NCBI GenBank assembly: GCA_964619935.1
Contig: CAZUGO010000015.1
Location: 76,922-140,921, forward strand
Length of the DNA: 64,000 bases
DNA from: CAZUGO01 sp964619935
Lineage (GTDB): Bacteria; Planctomycetota; Phycisphaerae; UBA1845; CAIVHJ01
Direction of reading: 5' to 3'
In this document: positions 18,189 to 27,983 of the stretch, piece after piece
Position numbering within the stretch: position 1 is the first letter of the stretch
Layout: each line of letters starts with the position of its first letter
The notes under the pieces: generated by a model
The model's input: only the letters and a program-made list of their open reading frames with translations
Databases searched by the model: none
What the model was told of the DNA's origin: nothing
Position numbers and translations under genes: made by a program

Positions 18189-18217
18189 TTGACAAACGCC
18201 GCGCCATGGGGCAGAAT
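18189..18217 (+). promoter_or_regulatory. Putative sigma70-type promoter for the coiled-coil gene
   Basis: A perfect -35 hexamer TTGACA (18189-18194) is separated by exactly 17 bp from CAGAAT (18212-18217), which matches TATAAT at four positions. Transcription would begin near 18225, leaving an 85-bp leader before the ATG at 18309. Seen in sequence only. Confidence 0.5.
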
Positions 18218-18308
18218 CAAGCGGTGAAGTTGCACCAACCCTGCCGCGAAGACCTGAATACGGAAGTTTAATCCCCCGTTTATCAATGCACCGCAAAGGA
18301 GCGCTCTG

Positions 18309-19736
18309 ATGGCCGGCAGACCCGCAGGAGGAAGTGGCACCGGGATCCTGGTGGGCATGATCATTGCCGTTGCGGTGGCCTTGATTTCGCTGGTCCTGCT
18401 GGTGGTGTTGTGGAACAACCACGAAGAATTGAAGTCAGCGCGCGACGATGCCAACCGCATCGCCAATCGGCTGATGCGCAGCAATGAGATGCAAAGCGGC
18501 ATGAAGGCCTGGTTGGACCAGGCCGGCGACGGCGGCCGCGACCCCAGTGTGTCACGGCTGATGACCGATGAATTGACGCGGCTGGGCGAGATCATCTCGG
18601 CCGACGGTGCCACCGCCGAACCGGGTCTTGCGGAGAAGATCACCACCCGGGTTGCGGCCTTCTGGGACCAGGTCCGCGCCGACCGCCAGGCCGGTCGGAT
18701 CGAAGACCCCGGCAGCCTCATCGGCAGTCCGCTACTCGATGCCGTCACAACTATGTACGGCATGTACACGCAGCATTGCGAGAGCCTGGCCCAGGCCCGG
18801 ACGAACATGGACCAGCTCAACGCCGAGATCAAGGCGCTGACCCAGGCCCAAACCGACCTCCAGGAGCAATTCAACAAGACCGCGGATGAACTGCGCAGCC
18901 AGTTGGCCACGGTGGAAGACGAACGATCGGAGTTTCGGGCCACCAAGGTCGATGAATTCCAGGAGATCGAAGGCCGGCTGCAGGCCCGCGAGGATGCCCT
19001 GGCGGCCGAAAAAGAAGATCTCCGCCAGCGGATCTCCAGCCTGAGCACCGAGTTGGAAAAGACCGAAGCGCGGACCCGCGACCTGCAGGGCAAGGTCAAG
19101 GAGTTCCAGATTCTGCCGCAGGCGCGGATGGCCGCCCGCCGGGCCGACGGCAAGGTGGTGCTGGCCCGTGCCGGCGAAGGCACCGTCTTTGTCGACCGGG
19201 GCAAGAGCGATCACTTGGTCCTGGGCTTGCGCTTTGCGGTGTACCCGCCGGAGACCGGCATCCCCAGCACCGGCGTCGCCAAGGCCCAGATCGAGGTTGC
19301 CCGCATCGGACCGGAGGTCACCGAATGTCGGGTGGTCTGGGACAATCCCCTGTTTCCGATCATCGACGGCGATCTCATTGCCAATCCGATATACGACCGC
19401 CAGCGCAGCCAGGTGTTCTATGTTGCCGGTGGATTCGACCTGAACCACGATAACCAGGACGACCCCGAAGGCAGGGGCCAGGTCCAGGCCCTGATCACCG
19501 ACTTCGGCGGACAGATCGCCGACGGCGTCAATCCTCGGGTGGACTTCGTGGTGGTCGGTGCCCGGCCGTACGTCCGGCGGCTGAGCAGCAATCCCAGCAA
19601 AGAAGCGGTCGAGCTGCACGATGAGCAGCAGCGGAACGCCGAAGCGTTCGACGCCGTTCTGACCCAGGCCTTGCAGTTGTCGATCCCGATCTTCACCCAG
19701 GAGACCTTCCTGAACTTCCTGGGTCGCCAGCATTAA
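18309..19736 (+). CDS. Membrane-anchored coiled-coil protein with BRCT-like C-terminus
   Basis: A 475-residue protein. Residues 1-12 are polar, 13-37 form one strong membrane helix, and about 40-290 are charged and heptad-rich, typical of a long coiled coil (segments such as LEKTEARTRDLQGKVKEFQ). A beta-rich module follows near 290-350 (VVLARAGEGTVFVDRG). The last 115 residues resemble a BRCT domain: VFYVAGGFDLN, then VQALITDFGGQIADGV, RVDFVVVGARP (starting at residue 410), a helix, and LSIPIFTQETFLNFLG. AAGGAG precedes the ATG at 18309, and a putative promoter lies upstream. The next gene starts 16 bp later. BRCT domains usually bind phosphoproteins in DNA repair; one at the end of a membrane-tethered rod is unexpected. 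The topology and the role are not known. Confidence 0.72.
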   Translation: MAGRPAGGSGTGILVGMIIAVAVALISLVLLVVLWNNHEELKSARDDANRIANRLMRSNEMQSGMKAWLDQAGDGGRDPSVSRLMTDELTRLGEIISADGATAEPGLAEKITTRVAAFWDQVRADRQAGRIEDPGSLIGSPLLDAVTTMYGMYTQHCESLAQARTNMDQLNAEIKALTQAQTDLQEQFNKTADELRSQLATVEDERSEFRATKVDEFQEIEGRLQAREDALAAEKEDLRQRISSLSTELEKTEARTRDLQGKVKEFQILPQARMAARRADGKVVLARAGEGTVFVDRGKSDHLVLGLRFAVYPPETGIPSTGVAKAQIEVARIGPEVTECRVVWDNPLFPIIDGDLIANPIYDRQRSQVFYVAGGFDLNHDNQDDPEGRGQVQALITDFGGQIADGVNPRVDFVVVGARPYVRRLSSNPSKEAVELHDEQQRNAEAFDAVLTQALQLSIPIFTQETFLNFLGRQH

Positions 19737-19752
19737 CCGTCCGAACCGGCCC

Positions 19753-20568
19753 ATGGAAACCGAACTGGATCTCCAGCGAGCGCTAGCCCGCGCCCAGTCC
19801 TGGGCACGGGAGGCCGGTGCCTTGGCCCGCAGCCGGTTTCGCACCGACTGCGATGCCCAACCCAAACACGACGATTCCCTGGTGACCGAGGTCGATCTGG
19901 CCTGCCAGGAGTTGATCATCCGCCGGCTGCAGGCCGACTATCCGGACCACGACATCATCGCCGAAGAGGCCGGTGTGGAGCCCCCGCGGGGCCGGCGGTT
20001 CTGCTGGGTGATCGACCCGCTGGACGGCACCCGCAATTTCGCGCGGGGCGTACCGATGTTTTCGGTGGCGATTGCCGTGATGGACGCGGGCCAGCCCCGG
20101 CTGGGAGTGGTGTTCGACCCGATCGCCGAAAGCTGCTATGCGGCGGGCAGTGGTTTGGGTGCCTGGGCCAACGACCGGCCGCTGCAGGTTTCGCGGCGCG
20201 GCCCCGACGATTCGGCCATTCTCGGCATTTCGGCGCGGCGCGCGTCCGGGTTGCCAGCCGTTCTGTACGGTCGGCAGCTCAGCCGCATCGTCCATCGCAA
20301 CCTGGGATCGTGTTGCCTGTTGTTGGCCCTGACCGCGGCGGGCAGCGTGGACGTCTGCTTCGGGCAGCATGCCAAGCTGTGGGATCTGGCTGCCGGTAGC
20401 GTGCTGATCTGCGAAGCCGGCGGCACGTTCACCTCGGCAAGCGGGGCGGCGGTCTTCCCGATCGAGAGCACCCGTTACGGCGGCGAGAGTCTGGACTTCC
20501 TAGCCGGCAACCCGGCACTCCACGGCCACGTGCTGGAGACCCTGCGCCTGGATCCGAAGCGGCCGTGA
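19753..20568 (+). CDS. Inositol-monophosphatase-family phosphatase
   Basis: A 271-residue enzyme of the Mg2+-dependent IMPase family. The metal ligands are visible: IIAEEAGVE near residue 73, the family signature WVIDPLDGTRNFARG near 91-105 (two aspartates and the Asp-Gly-Thr), and the C-terminal LWDLAAGSVLICEAGG near 215. Members hydrolyse inositol-1-phosphate, histidinol phosphate, 3'-phosphoadenosine-5'-phosphate or fructose-1,6-bisphosphate. The short loop before DPLDGT and the size fit IMPase/HisN-like members, but substrate cannot be fixed from sequence. It follows the coiled-coil gene after 16 bp and converges on yajC. Confidence 0.88.
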   Translation: METELDLQRALARAQSWAREAGALARSRFRTDCDAQPKHDDSLVTEVDLACQELIIRRLQADYPDHDIIAEEAGVEPPRGRRFCWVIDPLDGTRNFARGVPMFSVAIAVMDAGQPRLGVVFDPIAESCYAAGSGLGAWANDRPLQVSRRGPDDSAILGISARRASGLPAVLYGRQLSRIVHRNLGSCCLLLALTAAGSVDVCFGQHAKLWDLAAGSVLICEAGGTFTSASGAAVFPIESTRYGGESLDFLAGNPALHGHVLETLRLDPKRP

Positions 20569-20605
20569 GCACCCCTGGGTGGGCAGCGGCGGGGCCAGGA
20601 GCCGA

Positions 20606-20956
20606 TCAGCTCTTGTCCTCTTGGGTCAGGACGCGCTGGATGCCCTTTCGGACGAAGGTCATCTTGGTGTTGCTGCTCTCGTCGACCCGGAGCACCACCT
20701 CGTCATCGCGGGTCGACACCACCGTGCCGACGATCCCCCCGATGGTCACCACCCGGTCGTTCTTCTTGAGCGCTTGAATCATCTTGTCGGCGTCTTTTTG
20801 GCGCTTGCTCTGTCCACGCTGCAGAAAGATCCAGAACACCACAAACGCCAGCATCAGCCCGAAGAACAGGTTGTTGAACATCGGGGCTTGCGGCGGCGCC
20901 GGCCCGGAGGGCTGGGTCGTGGCCTGGGCCAGCCAACCTGAAATCCATGAGATCAT
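20606..20956 (-). CDS. yajC: Preprotein translocase auxiliary subunit YajC
   Basis: A 116-residue protein with one membrane helix (about residues 28-47, NLFFGLMLAFVVFWIFL). The cytoplasmic tail has the family motifs KRQKDADKMIQALKKNDRVV and TIGGIVGTVV. YajC associates with SecDF-YidC at the Sec translocon. The N-terminus is longer than usual by a proline- and glutamine-rich stretch of about 25 residues. It lies 88 bp downstream of tgt on the same strand, the standard bacterial tgt-yajC order; secD/secF are not next to it, since the next gene converges. Confidence 0.95.
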   Translation of the reverse strand: MISWISGWLAQATTQPSGPAPPQAPMFNNLFFGLMLAFVVFWIFLQRGQSKRQKDADKMIQALKKNDRVVTIGGIVGTVVSTRDDEVVLRVDESSNTKMTFVRKGIQRVLTQEDKS

Positions 20957-21044
20957 ATGCGTTGCTTCTTATTGAATGAGCCGAGTCGGTGACCGGCATC
21001 CCGGTGATCCGCGCCGCCGACCGGTTTGGAACCTGGAATCGCCT

Positions 21045-22157
<1,113 letters not shown>

Positions 22158-22196
22158 GGCCGGGATGATAGCAAGTCCGCTGGGGCCCGGCCAGAG

Positions 22197-22658
22197 TCAG
22201 CCGTCGCCGGAGTCGCCGGCCGGCAGCATCGCACCAAACAGCACCACCGCGATCGTCCGCAAATGCTGGAGTTCCTGGGGGGCCGTCCGAGGGCGGTTCT
22301 TCAACCAGCAGTCGGATGCCTGGGCCAAGGCCCCCGGGGTGAGCAGCATCGTGGTGGGCGCCGGGAGTTTCAGGTCGCGGGCCATCTTGAGGAGCAGTTC
22401 CCGCTGGGCCGTGGTCAGACCCACGTGATGCAGCACTTCGGCAAACAGCTTGTGCGGGCAATTCGGCAAGTGCGGTTGCTTGGCGCGCTTCTCGTAATAG
22501 AAGACAAAGTGCAGGATGACCAGCAGGCCCAGAATCGCGGACACTGCGATGATCATGCCTTTCCAAGTGGCCGGATCCCAGGCGTCCTTGTCGAATTGCT
22601 CGTGCAGCAGCACCCGCGGATCCACCCGTTGGAACGCCAGCAGCAGCCGTGCGGTCAT
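22197..22658 (-). CDS. Small single-pass membrane protein of unknown function
   Basis: A 153-residue protein with an N-terminal amphipathic part, one membrane helix at about residues 34-57 (GMIIAVSAILGLLVILHFVF) and a soluble tail. The tail carries NCPHKLFAEVLHHVGLTTAQ and a predicted helical bundle with LPAPTTMLLTPGALAQ. I do not recognise the family; the tail pattern LLLTP followed by a helix recalls helical regions seen beside PilZ domains in planctomycetes, but no PilZ motif is present. Its ATG overlaps the stop of the HEAT-repeat gene by 4 bp (22655-22658), so the two are very likely translated together and may work together at the membrane. Confidence 0.72.
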   Translation of the reverse strand: MTARLLLAFQRVDPRVLLHEQFDKDAWDPATWKGMIIAVSAILGLLVILHFVFYYEKRAKQPHLPNCPHKLFAEVLHHVGLTTAQRELLLKMARDLKLPAPTTMLLTPGALAQASDCWLKNRPRTAPQELQHLRTIAVVLFGAMLPAGDSGDG

Positions 22659-24598
22659 GGTTCGGTCTCCGCAGGGGTCGGACCGCGGCTGCGCTGGCGA
22701 CGACGGCGGCGCTCTGCCTGCACCAGCTGCCGGGCCCGCTGCCGGACCCCTTCATCGGGATCGTTCTCGGCAATGTCGCTGATTTGATTGAGCAGTCCGG
22801 CCAGGCCGTACTTCTCGACCACCCACAGGGCGCTGACCCGATGGGCCCGTGACGGATCACGCAACAGCAGGATCAAGGCTTCGGCGGCCTCTCGGATCTG
22901 CAACTTGAGCAGCGCATTGATGGCCGCAGCCCGAACCCGATGGTCCGGATCCCGCAACCGCGCCTGGATGCGATCGACCTGGCGGGTCACCCCGAGGTCA
23001 TCCATGGCATCAATGGCATTGGCACGCACCCGCGAGTCGTCGTCCTCCAGGGCTCTGCTCAAGATCATTTCTGAGGTGCCGTCCTGCAATTGAGCCAAGG
23101 CCCGGACCGCGGCGCTGCGAACCACGCGGTCGGCATCCCGGGCACACCCGAACACCGCGGCCTTGTACCGGGTGATCAGTCCCAGAACCTTGACGATCTG
23201 GATGGCCCGGACCCGGTCGGCGGCGTCCTTGCTTCCCAGGCGGGACTGCAACTGGTCGTACGCAGCCGGGTCGCGGCCCATGACCCGCCGGCCCACCACT
23301 TTGCGCAGCGGTCCGCTCATGTGCGGAAACTCGTCCCAATACTCCTCAAAACTGGCGCAAGCGATGGCCACCAACTCCGATTCCGCGGTGCGCCTGGGGG
23401 GCTGGTCGTACCGCTCCAGCAGGGCCCCGGCGTCCGCTGGACGGCGGCGGAGCAGCTCGCGGAGGGCGATGCGGGCCAGGTCAGGATCGGCCCAGTCGAC
23501 GACCACCCGCAACACATCCGTGGCCAACTCGCTCTTGATCGCCACGATGGCATGCAACGCCAGGCGCTGTTTGTCGCGGTGGTCTGACAGCAGGATGGAG
23601 CGGTACCACTGCACCCGCTGGGCCTCCGGTACCGACGTGGCCTGCACCAAGCGGATGAGCCGTCCCAGGCGCTGTTCGTCAATCTCGAACAACACCGCCG
23701 GCGTCCCCTCCAGCCAACTCAGCTTGCGGATCCGGGCGCAGCCCCGGTGGATGGCCGGATCACCCAGCAGCCAGGCATGATCCACCAGCGCCAGCATCAA
23801 GGACCCATCGCGGCAGGCGGACACGGCACCGGCGACATCCGGCCCCGAAGCCTCATGCCCCAGGGCCAGCAGCACCAGCGGGGCCAGGGTCGGGCCGGGC
23901 GCGTCGCGGATCATGTCCAGGATCGCCCGCCAGCACTTGCTTTGCGGGCGGTCCGCTTCGGCCAGCAATTCCGCTTCCAGATCCAAGCACAGCAGCAGGG
24001 CGGCTTCGACGACCGAGGTTCGCATGTGCACGTCGTAGGCCACCAGTGCTTCGCGCAAGGTGGCCACCAGCAGTCGGCGGCGGTCGGCCTCCGCGCGGAA
24101 GCGGCGGTAGTGGTCTTCGGCTCGAAGGGACTGAATCGCTGCCACCGCCGGCGGTCGGGTCTGGGACACGAACCCATGGACCATCCGCCGCAAGGCCAGG
24201 GCGGCCCGACCCCGCGTGCTGGTCATGGGATTGTGCAAGGCCATGCCCAGGAGATAGGACATCGCCGGGGAACCGCTGCGCGACACCAGGTCAATGGTGC
24301 TGAAGCGATCGTGTTCCTCCGGCGAGCGAATCGTCTCGCGCAGGGTGCCCTCCAGCCGCCCGATGCTCCGGGCCAGGTAGGCCTTGCATGGTTCTGTCAG
24401 TTCGTGGTAGCGATCCAACAGCCGCCGCATGACCGGTTCCCGCTGGCGGGCCAGCAGGACGTTGATGGCGTGCACCTTGAAGTCCTCATCGAGGTCGCCG
24501 AGGGCCTCCAGCAGGACGGCGTCAGCCGAGAGGTTCTTGCTGGCCGCCAAGGCCTGGTAGATCGGTGGGGCCTGGATCGGTCCGGTGGGTTCGTTCAT
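22655..24598 (-). CDS. HEAT-repeat protein
   Basis: A 647-residue, almost entirely helical cytoplasmic protein without a signal peptide or membrane helix. HEAT repeats are clear in the last 150 residues (VVRSAAVRALAQLQDG, SRVRANAIDAMDDLG, HRVRAAAINALLKLQ, then a last repeat near 600) and weaker ones cover the first part (DEDFKVHAINVLLARQ near residue 32). HEAT scaffolds bind other proteins. It overlaps by 4 bp (ATGA) with both the upstream secreted-protein gene and the downstream membrane-protein gene, giving a tightly coupled trio. The start at 24598 is fixed by that overlap. No catalytic domain is seen; function unknown. Confidence 0.82.
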   Translation of the reverse strand: MNEPTGPIQAPPIYQALAASKNLSADAVLLEALGDLDEDFKVHAINVLLARQREPVMRRLLDRYHELTEPCKAYLARSIGRLEGTLRETIRSPEEHDRFSTIDLVSRSGSPAMSYLLGMALHNPMTSTRGRAALALRRMVHGFVSQTRPPAVAAIQSLRAEDHYRRFRAEADRRRLLVATLREALVAYDVHMRTSVVEAALLLCLDLEAELLAEADRPQSKCWRAILDMIRDAPGPTLAPLVLLALGHEASGPDVAGAVSACRDGSLMLALVDHAWLLGDPAIHRGCARIRKLSWLEGTPAVLFEIDEQRLGRLIRLVQATSVPEAQRVQWYRSILLSDHRDKQRLALHAIVAIKSELATDVLRVVVDWADPDLARIALRELLRRRPADAGALLERYDQPPRRTAESELVAIACASFEEYWDEFPHMSGPLRKVVGRRVMGRDPAAYDQLQSRLGSKDAADRVRAIQIVKVLGLITRYKAAVFGCARDADRVVRSAAVRALAQLQDGTSEMILSRALEDDDSRVRANAIDAMDDLGVTRQVDRIQARLRDPDHRVRAAAINALLKLQIREAAEALILLLRDPSRAHRVSALWVVEKYGLAGLLNQISDIAENDPDEGVRQRARQLVQAERRRRRQRSRGPTPAETEP

Positions 24599-27264
24599 GG
24601 CACGCTGACCGACAGATTGTGGGCTCGCGGACCCTTGACCTGCTTCAGGCCCACACGAACCTGCTTCCCGGATAAACTCTGGGCGTCCCGAAAATAGTGC
24701 GACTTGATGACGGTTTGCCGCGGCTGCAAGCCGATGATGTGCAGATTCTGCCGCTTGCGACCGGGGGCGTCGGCGAAACTCTCCAAGGTGACGACGTCCT
24801 TCGACCGGTTGGTCACCCCGTGGCGGATGATCAACGTGGACGCGTCCAGGGCCACATCGACCCACACCTCCATGTCCACCAGGTCCAGCTTCAGCGGCAA
24901 CTGGACCTCGAAGCGATACATCTGCTCGGCATCGAGGGTCACTTCTGCGGATACGGTCTTGCGGCCCGCGGGCTCGCGGGGCGCCGGCTGAATGCGAATC
25001 GGCCGGCTCACGGTCGCGCCCGGCTGAACCGCAAAGTTGAACCGCGCCGGGCGAATCTGCCAGCCGTCAGGGGCCTGCAACCGGATCGAGCCGGACATGG
25101 GATCGTTGCGGGGGTTGGTCAGCACCAGGGCCTGCTCGTGGAAGCTCGATTCGGATGGCAGCAATTCGGGGTCGAAGCGCATGCCCTGACGAAAAGCCAC
25201 CAGCCAGGACTGGCCTCCTTCCAGGAACACCGGCAGTGGCGACAGCGTCACCCGCTGGCTGCCGTCGGTTGCCTCCACGGTGGTGCGGTTGCCCCACAAA
25301 TCGGTGGACTGCCGGGCCCCGTACGCATACAGTTCGTGTTCGGTGCCTTGCAACGGGGCGCTGTCATCCCAGACCACCAGGGTGGCCTGCTCGTGGCGGT
25401 CAAACAGGAAGGCGGTGACCCCTTCGCCCAAGTCGACCGGACCGGCGAAGTCGGCATCATCCAACATGTCGATCACCGTGCGGTATACCAGGTACAACTC
25501 GGCGGGTTCGACCCCACCGGGTCCCTCGGTGGACCGCACCCGCCACGGCTGCCGGACGAACAAGCGGGTGGCACTGCTGTGATGGGCGTAGATCAGCCGC
25601 TTGGCGGCGTCGGCCAGGTAGGGTAATCGACGGTAGCGCTCCGCGGGCGCCGTTTCGATGACGGCCCAGACCTCGCGATACCCCAGCCCGCCGAAAGAGG
25701 TGTCCAGGTAGTGCGGCAAGTCGCCGGGCTGGATGTCCACCGGCAGCGACACCGAAAGAATGTCAGCGGTGCCGTTTTGCGGTTCATGGTGGGCCGAGGC
25801 CGGAGCCACCATGACCGGACGGAGCGTCAGCTTGGCCATCTCGCCGCGCAATGCCGCCAGCACGGTGTCCAGCCGCGGATCGCCCGCAACGGCGGTGTCT
25901 CCATCACGCCCGATCTGCCAGTAGTCCAGCAGGCTCTCATATCGGGTGACCGTCTGTGCCAGAAACGGCCGCCAGGTCTCCGCCGAGGTGCTCAGCAGAT
26001 CGACCACGGACGACTTGCCAGCTGCCGGAGCGGTCCCCGGCGGCGGGGGGCCGCTGTTGACCAGCGTCCCGGTGACCGACACGTTTGCAGCGCGCAGCTC
26101 GCTCAGCAGGTTCTGATGACGCTCCTGGCGCTGCGCCGGGGCGTCGAAGTGACCGCGCTCCAGTTCGATCTTCACGTAGCGGATACCCAGCGCACTGACC
26201 AAGGCGCTGGCCGCCTTCCAGCCCATTGCAGAATCGGGCTCCAGGATGACCCCGTAGCGGTTTTGCTGCCGCTCCCGCGGCCCGGGCGCAGCGGTCGACT
26301 TGGCGAACACCACCTGCCGGTGCACCAGGGTCCCCGGGCTCATCTGAACCTCCAGTTGGGCGGTGTACACCCCCGGGGGCAGGTTCGGGACGGCTCGGCG
26401 GTGCAGCGGCGGGCCGGCGTCGCGGGTGACCTCGATCGGCTCGCTGTAAATCTCGCCGCCTGCGGCATCGTGAACCGTCAGGCGGGCGACCAGTTCATGA
26501 CGATTGGCATCACCGACTTTGACCAGCAGGACGGGCGTCTCCGAGGCGCTGAACAGGTTGCCGCGCTCGGCGGCGCTGGTGGTCAAGACCACGTTCGGCA
26601 GGCGATAGACCAGCACGTCGTCGAACCAGGCCCCGCCGGTGACATCCTTATGATCGATGTGGCGGGGTTTTTCCGGCCCGTCCCACCAGACCTCACGTTG
26701 CACGGCCCAGGCCGTCAGGCCGATCGCATAGGCCCCGTCGAGATCGCCCGGGATGTCCAGGGTCACCGGCTGCCATTCGGAGTCGGCCTCCCCGCCGATC
26801 AGGGGGCTCTTGATCTCCGAACCCTCGATGCGCTGCCCATTGGCATCCAACAGGAAGGCGCTGAGGTACGCCCGGGCGGAGCGCAAGCGGTCGGGCCGAA
26901 TGCGGGCCGCAACCCGGTAGTGGCTGTCCGGCTCGATGACGATGTCGAGCCCGGAGTAGTCGTACGCACAACTGCGACCGTTCAATCCCAGGTAGAAGGA
27001 GGGGGCAGCCTGGCAGCCGATCTGGGAATCGAAGCCGCCGAGGGCAAACGGCGGAAACCCGGCGGCGTCCCGCCGGATCCAGAGCATGGGTACGGAATCA
27101 AGATTGCCAAGTGGGCGCTCGTCGAAATCGAAGTGCTTGACGACCCGGCTGCCGCCGGCGGTCGGCAGCGGCGCAGACTCCACCGGCGGCCCAGCGACTC
27201 GCGGAGCGCTGCCGCCGGCCCACACCACGCCGCCGATCGCGATGCCGAAATGCAACAGGATCAT
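24595..27264 (-). CDS. Secreted multidomain protein with glycoside-hydrolase-like barrel and NEW3-like domain
   Basis: An 889-residue protein with a hydrophobic leader (MILLHFGIAIGGVVWAGG). Residues 30-230 form a beta-sandwich (carbohydrate-binding-like; it contains HYRVAARIRPDRLRSARAYL). About 230-330 is an Ig-like segment, and 335-600 resembles a TIM-barrel glycosidase (GWKAASALVSALGIRYVKIE). About 700-810 resembles a NEW3/alpha-galactosidase-associated beta domain (LTNPRNDPMSGSIRLQAPDG). Where clan-A glycosidases have W-x-x-NE, this protein reads YWQIGRDGD (448-456), so the acid/base glutamate seems lost. The start may instead be GTG at 27291. It is the first gene of the operon ending in tgt-yajC, with a 4-bp overlap onto the HEAT gene. 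Likely a surface polysaccharide-binding protein; activity doubtful. Confidence 0.65.
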   Translation of the reverse strand: MILLHFGIAIGGVVWAGGSAPRVAGPPVESAPLPTAGGSRVVKHFDFDERPLGNLDSVPMLWIRRDAAGFPPFALGGFDSQIGCQAAPSFYLGLNGRSCAYDYSGLDIVIEPDSHYRVAARIRPDRLRSARAYLSAFLLDANGQRIEGSEIKSPLIGGEADSEWQPVTLDIPGDLDGAYAIGLTAWAVQREVWWDGPEKPRHIDHKDVTGGAWFDDVLVYRLPNVVLTTSAAERGNLFSASETPVLLVKVGDANRHELVARLTVHDAAGGEIYSEPIEVTRDAGPPLHRRAVPNLPPGVYTAQLEVQMSPGTLVHRQVVFAKSTAAPGPRERQQNRYGVILEPDSAMGWKAASALVSALGIRYVKIELERGHFDAPAQRQERHQNLLSELRAANVSVTGTLVNSGPPPPGTAPAAGKSSVVDLLSTSAETWRPFLAQTVTRYESLLDYWQIGRDGDTAVAGDPRLDTVLAALRGEMAKLTLRPVMVAPASAHHEPQNGTADILSVSLPVDIQPGDLPHYLDTSFGGLGYREVWAVIETAPAERYRRLPYLADAAKRLIYAHHSSATRLFVRQPWRVRSTEGPGGVEPAELYLVYRTVIDMLDDADFAGPVDLGEGVTAFLFDRHEQATLVVWDDSAPLQGTEHELYAYGARQSTDLWGNRTTVEATDGSQRVTLSPLPVFLEGGQSWLVAFRQGMRFDPELLPSESSFHEQALVLTNPRNDPMSGSIRLQAPDGWQIRPARFNFAVQPGATVSRPIRIQPAPREPAGRKTVSAEVTLDAEQMYRFEVQLPLKLDLVDMEVWVDVALDASTLIIRHGVTNRSKDVVTLESFADAPGRKRQNLHIIGLQPRQTVIKSHYFRDAQSLSGKQVRVGLKQVKGPRAHNLSVSVP

Positions 27265-27401
27265 CCCACATGCGTTATCGGATACCCACACGGCGCAGGT
27301 GAACGCTCAGCAGGACAATTTCACAGGGCGGGCCGCCTGTCGGGTCTAATGCACTGGACGGCAACCACATCAGACCGCAGCGGTGCATCCGGGGCGATGA
27401 T

Positions 27402-27887
27402 TCAGGCCTTGAGTTCCGCGAGAATCGACAGCCTGTCAGCGAGGGCTTCATCGTCGAGCTGCTCCAGCGGCAGCCGGTTCAAGTGGGCCACCATCTTGAG
27501 CAGCCGCTGGGCGACCTGCCGGCAGAATTCCTGGCGCTCCTCGTCGGTCCCCGGATGGAACGTCGGATCGGGCATCGGCCAATGCGCCTGAACCACCTTG
27601 CCCGGCCAGACCGGACACTCTGCCGAGGCGTTGTCGCAGACCGTGATCACGACGTCGGGGTCCGCCTCCAGAATCTCCTCGATGTGCTTGGAGTACAGCC
27701 CCGCGGTCGAGACGCCCATGCGCTCCAGCGTCTGCAAGGCCAGCGGGTGGACAAAGCCGGCCGGCCGGGTTCCGGCACTGCACACCCGCAGCCGCTCACC
27801 GGCGTGCTGACGCAACAGGGCCTCGGCCATCTGGGACCGGCAGGCGTTGCCCGTGCAGATGAAAGCAACGGTCTTGCGCGGGGCCAT
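27402..27887 (-). CDS. arsC: Arsenate reductase, low-molecular-weight phosphatase type
   Basis: A 161-residue protein of the thioredoxin-coupled ArsC family. The P-loop is CTGNACRS with the nucleophile at C11 and R17. The two relay cysteines are C84 and C91 in TVCDNASAECPVWPG, spaced as in the staphylococcal enzyme (10/82/89), and the HWPMPDP motif near 100 supplies the general acid. It reduces arsenate to arsenite in the cytosol. No arsR, arsB or acr3 gene is near, so it stands alone, divergent from ispF with a 96-bp gap. The C-terminal extension of about 20 residues is short and helical. Confidence 0.92.
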   Translation of the reverse strand: MAPRKTVAFICTGNACRSQMAEALLRQHAGERLRVCSAGTRPAGFVHPLALQTLERMGVSTAGLYSKHIEEILEADPDVVITVCDNASAECPVWPGKVVQAHWPMPDPTFHPGTDEERQEFCRQVAQRLLKMVAHLNRLPLEQLDDEALADRLSILAELKA

Positions 27888-27983
27888 TGGTGCGCTCCTT
27901 ATCGTCCTTGATTTGGGACCCGTCTCATTCTAGTGTACGTGCTTATTAATCATCGGAAGATCGGCTGCCGAGGGATAAACACC

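Noticed and set aside
25711..27591. Open frame of 626 codons on the plus strand
   Set aside because: It is antisense to the secreted barrel-like protein, whose signal peptide, domains and operon overlaps are convincing; the plus-strand translation is rich in Gly, Arg and Gln with no domain.
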